In this document: positions 26,154-38,332 of the stretch, in pieces | How the letters are laid out: every line of letters starts with the position of its first letter | Position numbering within the stretch: the stretch's first letter is position 1 | NCBI GenBank assembly: GCA_963816925.1 | Contig: CAWFMY010000010.1 | Coordinates: 62,001 to 126,000 of the forward strand | Length of the DNA stretch: 64,000 bases | Source: CAIWHR01 sp963816925 | Lineage (GTDB): Bacteria > Pseudomonadota > Gammaproteobacteria > Burkholderiales > Casimicrobiaceae | Direction: 5' to 3' | The notes under the pieces: model-generated | Seen by the model: only the letters and a program-made list of their open reading frames with translations | The model's database searches: none | What the model was told of the DNA's origin: nothing | Program-made: the position numbers and the translations under genes

Positions 26154-26615
26154 ATGAGAGCACTGTCGCTTCGCCTCGCCGTCGCAACGCTCGCCCTCGC
26201 GGCATCGCTTGCCGCGGGCATCGCCGAGGCCCAATGGGTGATGGTCGCGCGTCACGCGATCGGCCGCGTCGAGCAGATGTCGCAGGCGCAGGGCAACAAC
26301 GGCGCGAGTTACGACACCGCGGCCGTGATGCTGGAGGCTCCGTCGGACAAGGTCTTTGCCGCCGTCCAGCGCGGCCTTGCAAACCGAAAGGACCTGCGGA
26401 TCACGAACGAGGACTCGACGCAGGGGCTTGTCCAGTTCACGAATGGCCAGCAGATCGCGGGAATCAAGGTGAGCGCGCTCGGCGACAACCTATCGCATCT
26501 GCTCGTGACCTCCGCGCACAGCGGCAGCCAGCCGAATGCGGCGGCCCTCGTGTCGGACAGCGTGTTGCGCGTCTGCAAGGAAATGAACGTCGAGTGCTCG
26601 AGAGCTCAAAAATAG
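26154..26615 (+). CDS. Small exported hypothetical protein
   Basis: This 153-residue protein has a clear signal peptide (MRALSLRLAVATLALAASLA, ending GIAEAQ) and AAGGAG before the ATG. The mature part contains QWVMVARHAIGRVEQMSQ, APSDKVFAAVQRGLANRKDL and a closing segment with Cys residues (VCKEMNVECSR). I do not recognise the family. It is on the same strand as, and closely precedes, the cysteine synthase gene, with an 18-base gap. Confidence 0.75.
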   Translation: MRALSLRLAVATLALAASLAAGIAEAQWVMVARHAIGRVEQMSQAQGNNGASYDTAAVMLEAPSDKVFAAVQRGLANRKDLRITNEDSTQGLVQFTNGQQIAGIKVSALGDNLSHLLVTSAHSGSQPNAAALVSDSVLRVCKEMNVECSRAQK

Positions 26616-26632
26616 ACATCGGGGAGAACGCC

Positions 26633-27613
26633 GTGGCTCGCTGGTTCGAAGACAATTCGCTGTCGATCGGGCGCACGCCGCTCGTCCGGCTCAATCGCAT
26701 CACCGACGGTGCGAAGGCCACGGTATTGGCCAAGATCGAAGGCCGCAATCCCGCGTATTCCGTCAAATGCCGGCTCGGCGCGGCGATGATCTGGGACGCG
26801 GAAAAACGCGGCCTGCTGGGCCCGGGCAAGGCCATCGTCGAACCGACGAGCGGCAACACCGGCATCGCGCTGGCATTCGTCGCCGCCGCGCGCGGCATTC
26901 CGGTGACGCTGACCATGCCGGAGACGATGAGCATCGAGCGCCGCAAGCTGCTCGTCGCCTATGGCGCGACGCTCGTGCTGACGGAAGGCGCGAAAGGCAT
27001 GAACGGTGCGATCGCCAAGGCCGAGGAGATCGTCGCATCCGATCCGGGCAAATGGGTGCTGCTGCAGCAGTTCAAGAACCCGGCGAACCCCGCGATCCAC
27101 GAAGCGACGACCGGTCCCGAAATCTGGGACGACACGGAGGGCAAGGTCGACATCTTCGTGGCCGGCGTGGGCACCGGAGGGACGATCACCGGGGTTTCCC
27201 GCTACTTCAAGCAGAAACGCGGCAAGAACGTCGTATCCGTGGCCGTGGAGCCCGCCGCCAGCCCGGTGCTGACGCAGACGCGCGCGGGCGAGCCGCTGAA
27301 GCCGTCGCCGCACAAGATCCAGGGCATCGGCGCGGGCTTCGTGCCGCAGGTGGTCGACATGTCGCTGATCGACGAGATCGAGCAGGTGACGAACGAGGAA
27401 GCCGTCGAGTACGCGCGGCGCCTCACGAAGGAGGAGGGCATCCTGTCCGGCATTTCCTGCGGCGCCGCCGCCGCGGTCGCCGTGCGCATCGCCAAGCGCC
27501 CGCAGAACGCGGGCAAGACGATCGTCGTCGTGCTGCCCGATTCCGGCGAGCGGTACCTGAGCTCGATCCTGTTCGAAGGCGTCTTCGACGCCGCCGGCAT
27601 CGCGGCCAAGTGA
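26633..27613 (+). CDS. cysK: Cysteine synthase A (O-acetylserine sulfhydrylase)
   Basis: This 326-residue PLP enzyme makes L-cysteine from O-acetyl-L-serine and sulfide in the cytoplasm. Key motifs are the PLP-lysine region NPAYSVKCRLGAAMIWDAEK, the substrate loop EPTSGNTGIALAFVAAARGI, the phosphate-binding glycines GVGTGGTITGVSRYF and the active-site SGISCGAAAAVAV. Length and motifs are of the CysK type. The start is GTG at 26633 with GGGGAGA upstream. It is followed 43 bases later by the aldehyde dehydrogenase on the same strand. Confidence 0.93.
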   Translation: MARWFEDNSLSIGRTPLVRLNRITDGAKATVLAKIEGRNPAYSVKCRLGAAMIWDAEKRGLLGPGKAIVEPTSGNTGIALAFVAAARGIPVTLTMPETMSIERRKLLVAYGATLVLTEGAKGMNGAIAKAEEIVASDPGKWVLLQQFKNPANPAIHEATTGPEIWDDTEGKVDIFVAGVGTGGTITGVSRYFKQKRGKNVVSVAVEPAASPVLTQTRAGEPLKPSPHKIQGIGAGFVPQVVDMSLIDEIEQVTNEEAVEYARRLTKEEGILSGISCGAAAAVAVRIAKRPQNAGKTIVVVLPDSGERYLSSILFEGVFDAAGIAAK

Positions 27614-27656
27614 GCATGGCCGCGAGCCGCCGGAACGACCACGGGGCAACACGCCT

Positions 27657-29132
27657 GTGAATGAGGCCGCGATGCTCGAGCGCTCGCCGGCGGGGCCTGC
27701 GGGGAGCGTCACGCCCGCCGCGCGGCTGGACGAGGTGTTCGCCGCGCAGCGCAGCGCCTTCGCGCGCGAGATGAATCCGTCGCTTGCCGTGCGGCGCGAC
27801 CGCCTCGATCGCCTGCTGCTGCTCACGCAAAAGCACCAGGACGCGATCATCGGCGCGATTTCGGCGGACTTCGGCCATCGGTCGCGGCACGAGACCGATC
27901 TCGCCGATATCTTTGTCGTGATGTCGGCGATCCGCCACACGCAGCGCCATCTGCGGGAGTGGATGAAGGCGCGGCGCGTCCCCACGCCGCTGCATCTGCT
28001 GCCGGCGTCGAGCGAGCTGATCCGCCAACCACTCGGCGTCGTCGGCGTGATCAGCCCGTGGAACTACCCGTACCAGCTCGCCATGCTGCCGGTCGCCGCG
28101 GCGCTCGCCGCGGGGAACAGGACGCTGCTGAAGCCGAGCGAGCTGACGCCGCGGTTTTCGCAGCTGTTGCAGACCATCGTCGCCGACGTATTCGCGCCCG
28201 ACGAATTCGCAGTGCTACCCGGTGACGTCGAGCTCGGCCGCGCGTTCTCGCACCTCCCGTTCGATCACCTGTTCTTCACCGGATCGACGGCGGTCGGCAA
28301 GCAGGTCGCGCTGGCGGCGGCGGCGAACCTGACGCCGGTCACGCTGGAGCTCGGCGGAAAGTCGCCGGCCATCGTCGACGCGGACTGCGACCTGCCCGTC
28401 GCCGCACGGCGGCTCGCCTTCGCCAAGATGCTGAACGCCGGGCAGACATGCGTGGCACCCGATTACATGCTGGTGCCGCGTGCGCGCGCTCACGAATTCA
28501 TGGCCGCGATGCAATCGGCCGTCGCCGCGATGTATCCGACGATCGTCGACAACCCCGACTACACGAGCGTGGTGAGCGACCGTCACTACCAGCGGCTCGC
28601 GCACCTCGTCGCCGATGCGCAGGCGCACGGCGCGACGGCGGTTCCGATGGCCGCGGCGGCCGGGTCGCCAGAGGTAGCTGAGGCGGCCTCCCGAAAATTC
28701 CCGCCGACGCTGCTGGTCGGCGTCGACGACGACATGGCCGTGATGAACGAGGAAATATTCGGTCCGGTGCTGCCCGTCGTTCCGTACGACTCGCTCGACG
28801 AGGCCATCGCCTACGTGAACCGCCATCCGCGGCCGCTCGCGCTCTACTGGTTCGGCGCGAGCCGCGAGCACCGCGACCGCGTGCTGCAGGGCACGATTTC
28901 CGGCGGCGTCACGACCAATGACGCGTGCTGGCACGTAAGCCAGGAATACCTGCCGTTCGGCGGCGTGGGCGCAAGCGGCATGGGCGCCTATCACGGCGAG
29001 CGCGGGTTCCTGACGTTCACGATGGAGAAGCCGGTGTTCCATCAGGCGCGGATCAACGGGATCGCGCTGTTCCGGCCGCCCTACGGCCGCCGCTTCGAGG
29101 CCGTCCTTTCGCTCCTCAAGCGTTACTTCTGA
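27657..29132 (+). CDS. Coniferyl-aldehyde-dehydrogenase-like aldehyde dehydrogenase
   Basis: This 491-residue NAD(P)-dependent aldehyde dehydrogenase is of the coniferyl-aldehyde/class-3 type. The nucleotide site is PWNYPYQLAMLPVAAALAAG and FFTGSTAVGKQV. The general-base Glu is in LELGGKSPAIV, the catalytic Cys in MLNAGQTCVAPDY, and the family-typical C-terminal region reads LPFGGVGASGMGAYHGERGF. It oxidises aromatic or fatty aldehydes to acids; the acyl-CoA synthetase that follows could activate the product. The start is GTG at 27657; an in-frame ATG at 27672 preceded by GAGG is an alternative. Confidence 0.9.
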   Translation: MNEAAMLERSPAGPAGSVTPAARLDEVFAAQRSAFAREMNPSLAVRRDRLDRLLLLTQKHQDAIIGAISADFGHRSRHETDLADIFVVMSAIRHTQRHLREWMKARRVPTPLHLLPASSELIRQPLGVVGVISPWNYPYQLAMLPVAAALAAGNRTLLKPSELTPRFSQLLQTIVADVFAPDEFAVLPGDVELGRAFSHLPFDHLFFTGSTAVGKQVALAAAANLTPVTLELGGKSPAIVDADCDLPVAARRLAFAKMLNAGQTCVAPDYMLVPRARAHEFMAAMQSAVAAMYPTIVDNPDYTSVVSDRHYQRLAHLVADAQAHGATAVPMAAAAGSPEVAEAASRKFPPTLLVGVDDDMAVMNEEIFGPVLPVVPYDSLDEAIAYVNRHPRPLALYWFGASREHRDRVLQGTISGGVTTNDACWHVSQEYLPFGGVGASGMGAYHGERGFLTFTMEKPVFHQARINGIALFRPPYGRRFEAVLSLLKRYF

Positions 29133-29160
29133 CGTCCGATTTGCGTTCCGAAGGGGCACC

Positions 29161-32042
<2,882 letters not shown>

Positions 32043-32043
32043 G

Positions 32044-33113
32044 TCAATGCTCTCCGGAATCCTGCTGTTGCGCCATTTTCCACGCGACATCGGCGACCAG
32101 GCGCGCGCGGCTTCCCTGCTCGAATGCGTTCTGGCTCGCGGCGTTTCCCTGCAGGGCGCGCGAATGCACGCCGTGCAATATCGCCGCGATGCGAAACATG
32201 TTGAAGATGAGGTAGAACTCCCAATCGGGAATTCCCGCGCGTCCGGTGCGGCGGCAATACGCCGCGACGTACTCGGCTTCGGTCGGGATCCCGAGCGCGG
32301 CGAAGTCCGCGCCCTCGAGCCCGCGGAACACGCCGGGGGCGAGGCGCCAGGCCATCACCTGGTACGCGAAGTCCGACAACGGATGGCCGAGCGTGGCGAG
32401 TTCCCAATCGAGCACGGCGAGCACGCGCGGCTCGGTCGGATGGAAGATCACGTTGTCGAGGCGAAAGTCGCCGTGGACGATCGAGGTCTCGTCGCCGGGC
32501 GGAACCCGGTGCGGCAGCCACCCGATCAGCGCATCCATCGACGGGATGCGCGCCGCGCCGCCGGCCTCGTACTGCTTCGACCAGCGCGCGATCTGACGCT
32601 CGATGTACTGGCCGGGCTTGCCGAAATCACCGAGGCCGACTGCCCGATAGTCGACCTGATGCAACGTCGCGAGCACGCGGTTCAGCTCGTCGTAATGCGC
32701 GGCGCGCGCTTCCCGCGTCATCCCCGGCAACGTCGGGTCCCACAGCACGCGGCCCTCGACGTACTCCATCAAATAGAATGCCGTGCCGATGACGGACGCG
32801 TCCTCGCATAGCGCCACCATTTTCGCGACGGGCACCCCGGTGCCCTCGAGCGCCGCCATGACGCGGTATTCGCGGTCGACGGCGTGCGCCGAGGGAAGCA
32901 GGTTGCCCGGCGGCTTGCGGCGCAGCACGTACCGGCGCTCGCCGGCGGTCACCCGATACGTCGGGTTCGACTGTCCGCCCTGGAATTGCTCGATCTCGAC
33001 AGCGCCGGAGAAGCCAGCGACCCGCGCGCGCAGAAAGTTCGCGAGACGCCGCCTCGTCGAACGAGTGCACGGGGGCGACGAGCTTGCGCTCCCGGATTCG
33101 CGGTTTCGGACAT
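32044..33113 (-). pseudogene. ACAD10/11-type aminoglycoside-phosphotransferase-fold kinase, two N-terminal frameshifts
   Basis: Phosphotransferase of the APH fold that commonly partners acyl-CoA dehydrogenases. In ACAD10/11 systems it phosphorylates a 4-hydroxyacyl-CoA so that the dehydrogenase partner can remove it. The catalytic motifs are HGDFRLDNVIFHP and LAVLDWELATLGHPLSDFAY. The N-terminus is split by two one-base shifts: MSETANPGAQ, then KLVAPVHSFDEAA (break near 33085), then FLRARVAGFSGAVEIEQFQG (break near 33055). From TAGERRYVLRRKPPGNLLPS onward the frame is open. The ATG lies 12 bases after the SDR stop. Confidence 0.83.
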
Positions 33114-33124
33114 CTCCGGGCGTC

Positions 33125-33904
33125 CTAGATGGCGGTGGTGCCGCCGTCGACGGCGATCGCCTGCCCCGTGACGTGGCGCGAGGCCTCCGACGCGAGAAAC
33201 ACGACGCAGCCCTTGAGGTCCTCGTCGCCGCCGAGGCGCCCCAGCGGCGTCAGGTCCATCACGTCGCGGCCGATCCGGTCGAGCGTGACCTTCGTCATCT
33301 TCGACGGGAAGAAGCCCGGGCAGATCGCGTTGACGTTGATGTTGTACGGCCCCCATTCGGCGGCCAGCGCGCGTGTCAGGTTGACGAGCGCACCCTTGCT
33401 GACGTTGTAGGCCATCGTCCGCATTTCCCATTTGGGCGGGTTGCCGAAGAGTCCCGCGATCGACGCTATGTTGACGATCTTGCCGCTGCGGCGCGGGATC
33501 ATCGAGCGGCGCCCGACTTCGCGGGTGATGTAGAACTGCGCGTCGACGTTGAGGTTCATGACCTTGCGCCAGCCGTCGTCCGGGTAGTCCTCGGCCGGGG
33601 CCGCCCAGTTGCAGCCGGCGTTGTTGACGAGGATGTCGATCTGTCCCCAGCGCGCGATCACCGCGTCCACGATGCCGGGAATCGACGCCGCCGCCGCGAG
33701 GTCGGCCGCCACCGTCAGGCATTCGACGCCGAGGCCCTCCAGGTGCGCGCGCGCCTCGTCCAGCTCGTCCTGCTTGCGCGCGGTCACCGCGACGCGTGCC
33801 CCCATTTCGCCCAGCCCTTCGGCCATCTGCAGGCCGATGCCGCGCGAGCCGCCGGTGACGACGGCCACCTTGCCGCTCAAATCGAGAAGCTTCCGCACGC
33901 TCAT
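33125..33904 (-). CDS. SDR family NAD(P)-dependent oxidoreductase
   Basis: This 259-residue short-chain dehydrogenase has the cofactor loop VVTGGSRGIGLQ, NNAGCNW, the catalytic Ser in NIASIAGLFG and the YxxxK pair in TMAYNVSKGALVN. The C-terminus HVTGQAIAVDGGTTAI is FabG-like. GGAGAG precedes the ATG at 33904; an in-frame codon at 33943 is less likely. It heads the leftward set SDR, APH-fold kinase, acyl-CoA dehydrogenase, which together look like a hydroxyacyl-CoA or branched fatty-acid breakdown module. The gluconate 5-dehydrogenase-like subgroup is an alternative reading. Confidence 0.9.
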   Translation of the reverse strand: MSVRKLLDLSGKVAVVTGGSRGIGLQMAEGLGEMGARVAVTARKQDELDEARAHLEGLGVECLTVAADLAAAASIPGIVDAVIARWGQIDILVNNAGCNWAAPAEDYPDDGWRKVMNLNVDAQFYITREVGRRSMIPRRSGKIVNIASIAGLFGNPPKWEMRTMAYNVSKGALVNLTRALAAEWGPYNINVNAICPGFFPSKMTKVTLDRIGRDVMDLTPLGRLGGDEDLKGCVVFLASEASRHVTGQAIAVDGGTTAI

Positions 33905-34061
33905 GCCATCTCTCCAAGGGTGGGACCAACGCCGATGGCGCAACGATACCGGTGCGTGGATGCGTCCGGCAAATTTTCGTGATTGCGCCGGGAAGATGCG
34001 TCCTTTATATTCGGCTGCGCACGCGCGTTACCGAACGGGCGCGCGTCATGGCGATTCCATC

Positions 34062-34924
34062 GTGTCGGCTCTTTTCTTCCGATTCCTGGCCCTTTTTCCG
34101 CTGCCGCTCCTCTATCCCTGGGGCTGGTGCGCGTACGTCATCGGTTTCCACGTATCTGCGCTGGCGACGCAAGCAGGTCGAGCATGATGTCTCGATCTCG
34201 CTCGCCCACCTTTCCGCCGCCGAGCAGGCGCGACGTCGTCCGCGAATCGTATCGTCGCGTGGGCGACCTGCTGATGGAGATGATCTGGGGCTTCGGCGCC
34301 AGCGGGAAGGACCTGCTGCGTCGCGTGACGTTCGAGAATCCGGAAGTGGTCGTCGACTACGAAGCGGCGGGCCTGTCGGTGGTGCTGCTGGCACCGCACT
34401 ACTGCAACTGGGAGTGGCTGTTCCTCGCCGGCGGCCCCCGCTTCGGGTTCCCGATCGACACCGTCTACCAGCCGCACCGGATCAAGTCGCTCGACCGTTA
34501 TCTCGTTGCTTCGCGCTCCCGGTTCGGCGGGCGGCCGATACCGCGCAAGGAGTTCGTCTACGAGCTCCTGAAATCGGCCGGCGTTCCGCGCGGCTATTCG
34601 CTGATCGCGGACCAGATGCCGAAGCGTCACGAGCGCAAGCACTGGACGACGTTTCTCGGACGCGACACCGCGTTCTACGTCGGCGCCGACCAGATCGCGC
34701 GCTACCTCGATGCGCCCGTGGTCTACGTCGCGATGCGCCGTGTGCGCCGCGGGTACTACACGGTGCGCTTCGACGTGCTCGCGGAGCCGCCGTACGACGG
34801 GGGCGGGCACGAGGTCATCATGGAGCGCTTCGCACGTCGCGCCGAAAGGGCCGCGCTCGACAGCCCCGCGGATTTCCTGTGGCTGCAGAAGCGATGGAAG
34901 TATCCGCGGCCGGCTAATGAATAG
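34062..34924 (+). pseudogene. LpxL/HtrB-type lysophospholipid (lipid A) acyltransferase, two frameshifts
   Basis: Inner-membrane acyltransferase of the LpxL/LpxM family. The N-terminal membrane segment (FFRFLALFPLPLLYPWGWCA) is in one frame, YLRWRRKQVEHDVSISLAHL in a second (break near 34150). From DVVRESYRRVGDLLMEMIWG to the end it is in a third (break near 34232). The active-site HxxxxD/E is LLAPHYCNWEWLFLAG, and other family blocks are GYSLIADQMPKRHE and FLGRDTAFYVGADQIARYLD. GTG at 34062 is the apparent start. It is clearly homologous to the intact copy at 35679 but not a recent duplicate. The last 11 bases overlap the convergent phosphopantetheinyl transferase gene. Confidence 0.82.
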
Positions 34925-35633
34925 CGTCCCACAGCGCGACGGTCGCGAAATGATCCGCAGGCACCGGCGCGGCGCAAAGGGTCCATGCGGGCGGCTGGTA
35001 AGGCGCGGGACCGCCGACGAGACGCCGCCCCTCGCGGAGATCCAGCTCGATTTGCCGGAACGGCGCGATGAGGCCGTCGCCGGTGGCCTTGCTCATCGCT
35101 TCCTTGCAGGTCCAGTACTCGAGGAAGCGACGACGGCGTGCGTCGGGCGCGAGATCGGCAATCGCCGCGCGTTCCTCCGGCGCCAGGAATTTGCGCGCGA
35201 GGCGGTCGGATCCGACTTCGCGCTCCGCGCGCTCGACGTCGACGCCGATGCGCACGTCGCGTCCCTCCCTGCGCAGGACGCCGATCAACGCGACGCTGCC
35301 GGTGTGCGAGACGTTGAAGTCGAGATCGGCGTCGGTGCCTCGCAGCTCCGGGCGCCCGCGGTGGCCCCGGGCAATCGGAACCTCGCCGGGCGGCATGCGC
35401 AGCACGAGGCCGAGGACGCTGCGCAACGACGTGCGTCCCGCGATCCAGCGCCGCCGCAGGACGTCGGTGCCGAAGCGGGCGGCGCGCGCGTGCTCGGCGG
35501 GGGAGAGCGTCGCGGCCCGAATCTCGATCTCGGCGGGCGGAAGATCGAGGTCGCACCACCAGAGCGCAATGTCGTCCGCGATGCACGCAAGTTCGCGCGG
35601 CTCGCTTCCCGGGTCGATGCCGGCCAGTCTCAT
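34914..35633 (-). CDS. 4'-phosphopantetheinyl transferase (Sfp/AcpT family)
   Basis: This 239-residue enzyme transfers the phosphopantetheine arm of CoA to a serine of acyl or peptidyl carrier proteins. Signature motifs are FNVSHTGSVALIGVL, IGVDVERAEREVGSD (Mg-binding D-x-E) and FLEYWTCKEAMSKATGDG. The N-terminal pseudo-half (ALWWCDLDLPPAEIEI) supports an Sfp-type two-lobed protein. It is encoded against two flanking acyltransferase genes. No carrier protein, polyketide synthase or peptide synthetase is in the window, so its partner lies elsewhere or it serves the general acyl carrier protein. Confidence 0.9.
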   Translation of the reverse strand: MRLAGIDPGSEPRELACIADDIALWWCDLDLPPAEIEIRAATLSPAEHARAARFGTDVLRRRWIAGRTSLRSVLGLVLRMPPGEVPIARGHRGRPELRGTDADLDFNVSHTGSVALIGVLRREGRDVRIGVDVERAEREVGSDRLARKFLAPEERAAIADLAPDARRRRFLEYWTCKEAMSKATGDGLIAPFRQIELDLREGRRLVGGPAPYQPPAWTLCAAPVPADHFATVALWDAIH

Positions 35634-35678
35634 CGAGCGTCCGCGACGTTGCCGGACCACGCCCGCGATTCCTGACTG

Positions 35679-36539
35679 ATGCGCTTCCTGTTCAAGGTCC
35701 TGTCCCGCCTCTCGCTCCCCGCGCTCTACCTCATTGTGGGGCGCCCGATCTTCGACTGGGGATACTACATCCTGCGCTGGCGCCGGAAACTCGCCGCCGA
35801 CAACATCGCCCGGTCGTTCCCGGAATTGTCCGCGGAAGCGCGTGCGACGATTTTGAAGGAATCGTATCGCAACCTCGGCGACATCGTGTCCGAGATCATC
35901 TGGAGCTACGGCGCGACACCCGAGCAGCTGCGGCAGCGAGTCAACGTCCTCAATCCGGAAGTGGTCCTCGACCGCGTTCGCGCCGGGCAGTCGATCCTGC
36001 TGATGACCGCGCACTACTGCAACTGGGAATGGCAGGTGCTCGCCGGGAACACGTGGCTCGATGAACCGATGTTTCCCGTGTACAAGCCGCAGCGGTGGGC
36101 CGCGATGGACAAGTTCCTGCGCGAGGCGCGTGGGCGCTTCGGGGGGACTCCGATCCCGCACACGAAGCTCACCCGCGAGCTCCTCCGGCGCCGCAGCGAG
36201 ACGCACGTCTACGCCATGGTCGCGGACCAGACGCCGGTGCATGACGAGGCCAAGTACTGGACGACGTTCCTGCACCAGGACACGGCGTTTTTCATGGGCG
36301 CCGACGCGATCGCCCGCATTCTCCAGGCCGCGGTCGTGTTCGTCGAGATGCAGCGCGTGCGGCGCGGCTACTACACGATGAAGGTCTCGGTCATCGCCGA
36401 GCCGCCCTACGAGCGCGGCGCCAGCACGGTGATCGTCGAGCGCTACGCGCGCGCGCTGGAAAACGAAATCCGCACCAATCCCGCGAACTGGCTGTGGATC
36501 CACCGCAAGTGGAAATATCCAAGGCCGCCCGACGCCTGA
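35679..36539 (+). CDS. LpxL/HtrB-type lipid A acyltransferase
   Basis: This intact 286-residue member of the lysophospholipid acyltransferase family completes lipid A or a related lipid with a secondary acyl chain at the cytoplasmic face of the inner membrane. It starts MRFLFKVLSRLSLPALYLIV, a membrane segment, followed by YYILRWRRKLAADNIARSFP. The active site is LLMTAHYCNWEWQVLAG. The later blocks YAMVADQTPVHDEAKYWTTF and LHQDTAFFMGADAIARILQA match the broken copy upstream. Two paralogues with a PPTase between them may act together on one lipid. Confidence 0.9.
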   Translation: MRFLFKVLSRLSLPALYLIVGRPIFDWGYYILRWRRKLAADNIARSFPELSAEARATILKESYRNLGDIVSEIIWSYGATPEQLRQRVNVLNPEVVLDRVRAGQSILLMTAHYCNWEWQVLAGNTWLDEPMFPVYKPQRWAAMDKFLREARGRFGGTPIPHTKLTRELLRRRSETHVYAMVADQTPVHDEAKYWTTFLHQDTAFFMGADAIARILQAAVVFVEMQRVRRGYYTMKVSVIAEPPYERGASTVIVERYARALENEIRTNPANWLWIHRKWKYPRPPDA

Positions 36540-36609
36540 CTTTCGGGCGCCGGATCAGTGCTTGCTCCAAATCGAGTTGAGGTGGCGATCGTATGGTTGC
36601 GCGCGGGAC

Positions 36610-38112
36610 CTATCGGCGCTTGGTTCCGCCGAGCAACGATCCCAGCACGCCGCGCACGATCTCGCGACCGACCGTCGAGCCCACGGTGCGCGCGGCGCTC
36701 TTCGCCATCGCCTCGACCATGCTGTCCTTGCGACCGCTCCCGGTCATGAGGCCGCCGAGCGAGCCTTTGATCGAATCCATCCACCCGCCGTCGGATGCGG
36801 CAGGCGTGCCCGCGCCGGCTGCGGGCGCCGACTGCTCCGCGCGGCCGCGCAGTTTTTCGTATGCCGATTCGCGGTCGACGGATTTTTCGTAGACGCCGGC
36901 GACCGCGGAGGCCGCCATCGTCGCCTTCCTTTCATCGGCGGTGACCGGCCCGATGCGGCTCGCCGGCGGCAATACGAACGCGCGCTCGACCATGCCCGGG
37001 CGGCCCTTCTCGTCGAGGAACGAAATCAGCCCCTCGCCGACGCCGAGATCGAGGATCGCCTTTTCGGTGTCGAGCTTCGGGTTCGCGCGCATCGTCTCCG
37101 CCGCGGCCTTGACGGCTTTCTGGTCGCGCGGCGTGAAGGCGCGCAACGCGTGCTGCACGCGATTGCCGAGCTGGCCGAGGACGGTCTCGGGCACGTCGAG
37201 CGGATTCTGCGTGACGAAATACACGCCGACGCCTTTGGAGCGGATCAACCGCACGACCTGCTCGATCTTGTCCAGCAACTGCTTCGGCGCGTCGGTGAAG
37301 AGCAGGTGCGCCTCGTCGAAGAAGAAAACGAGCTTCGGCTTGTCGGGGTCGCCTACTTCGGGCAGGCGCTCGTAGAGCTCCGACAATAGCCAGAGCAGCA
37401 TCGTCGAATAGAGCTTCGGCGCGTTCATCAGCTTGTCGGCGGCGAGGATGTTGACCACCCCCTTTCCTCCCGGGGCGGTCTGCAGCAGGTCGTCGACGTT
37501 GAGCATCGGCTCGCCGATGAACTTCTCCGCACCCTGCTGCTCGAGGCCGAGCAATCCGCGCTGGATCGCGCCGATCGACGCGGCGGACACGTTGCCGTAG
37601 TTGGTCTGGAACTGCTGCGCGTTGTCGCCGACGTACTGCAGCATCGCGCGGAGGTCCTTCAGGTCGAGCAGCAACAGCCCGTTGTCGTCGGCGACCTTGA
37701 ACACGAGTGCCAGGACGCCCTCCTGGGTGTCGTTGAGGTCGAGGATGCGCGACAGCAGCAGCGGCCCGAGGTCGGAAACCGTGGCCCGGACCGGGTGGCC
37801 CTGCTCGCCGAACACGTCCCAGAGGACGACCGGGCAGCCGGCGAATTTCGGCGCCTCGGCGCCGATGGCCTTGAGCCGGGCCGTGAGCTTGTCCGACGGG
37901 GCGCCGGCCTGGCTGATGCCGGCCAGGTCCCCCTTCACGTCGGCCATGAACACGGGAACGCCAATGCCGGAAAGGCGCTCGGCGATCACCTGCAGGGTGA
38001 CCGTCTTGCCGGTCCCGGTGGCCCCCGTGATCAGGCCGTGGCGATTGGCGAGGGCGGGCAAAAGCGAGAGTTCGCCCTCGGCATTCCGGGCAATCGGCAG
38101 GGGATCGGGCAT
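36610..38112 (-). CDS. HerA-like (DUF853/YjgR) ATPase
   Basis: This 500-residue P-loop ATPase belongs to the DUF853/YjgR family, related to the HerA/FtsK helicase group. Walker A is ITGATGTGKTVTLQVI near residues 29-44, Walker B is KLVFFFDEAHLLF, and the sensor region is VGVYFVTQNPLDVPETVLGQ. The C-terminal third is a variable linker plus a closing segment (SMVEAMAKSAARTVGSTVGR). Its cellular role is unsettled; it may be a DNA translocase. It is transcribed away from the rimP operon and its stop is 70 bases from the convergent acyltransferase. Confidence 0.9.
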   Translation of the reverse strand: MPDPLPIARNAEGELSLLPALANRHGLITGATGTGKTVTLQVIAERLSGIGVPVFMADVKGDLAGISQAGAPSDKLTARLKAIGAEAPKFAGCPVVLWDVFGEQGHPVRATVSDLGPLLLSRILDLNDTQEGVLALVFKVADDNGLLLLDLKDLRAMLQYVGDNAQQFQTNYGNVSAASIGAIQRGLLGLEQQGAEKFIGEPMLNVDDLLQTAPGGKGVVNILAADKLMNAPKLYSTMLLWLLSELYERLPEVGDPDKPKLVFFFDEAHLLFTDAPKQLLDKIEQVVRLIRSKGVGVYFVTQNPLDVPETVLGQLGNRVQHALRAFTPRDQKAVKAAAETMRANPKLDTEKAILDLGVGEGLISFLDEKGRPGMVERAFVLPPASRIGPVTADERKATMAASAVAGVYEKSVDRESAYEKLRGRAEQSAPAAGAGTPAASDGGWMDSIKGSLGGLMTGSGRKDSMVEAMAKSAARTVGSTVGREIVRGVLGSLLGGTKRR

Positions 38113-38254
38113 GGCGGCCTTTCGCGGGCGAAAACGGCCCCAATCTTACCCTTTGCCGCCCGGCGCCCGGCGCGGGTCGCCGGGCGGTGGGACCTCCGGC
38201 GCCGGGCCCCTGCTTGCCGTCCGGGGGCCCGCGCGGGCGAATTGCGCCCAGCTC

Positions 38255-38283
38255 TTCAAATTTGCCCGTTTTTCTGCTATATT
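38255..38283 (+). promoter_or_regulatory. Probable promoter of the rimP-nusA-infB operon
   Basis: TTCAAA (38255-38260) and TATATT (38278-38283) are spaced by 17 bases. Transcription would start near 38290, giving a leader of about 180 bases before the rimP ATG at 38470. It is the only rightward promoter-like pair noticed in this spacer. Confidence 0.55.
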
Positions 38284-38303
38284 TAGGGGTGATTTCGAGT
38301 AGA

Positions 38304-38332
38304 AATGGGCTGGGCACAGCCCATTTTTTTTT
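38304..38332 (+). terminator. Intrinsic terminator/attenuator in the rimP leader
   Basis: AATGGGCTG, loop GGCA, CAGCCCATT form a 9-bp stem followed directly by an unbroken T-run to 38332. It is a textbook rho-independent terminator, yet no rightward gene ends upstream. It lies about 15 bases after the predicted start of the rimP transcript, so it would act as an attenuator. Confidence 0.75.
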
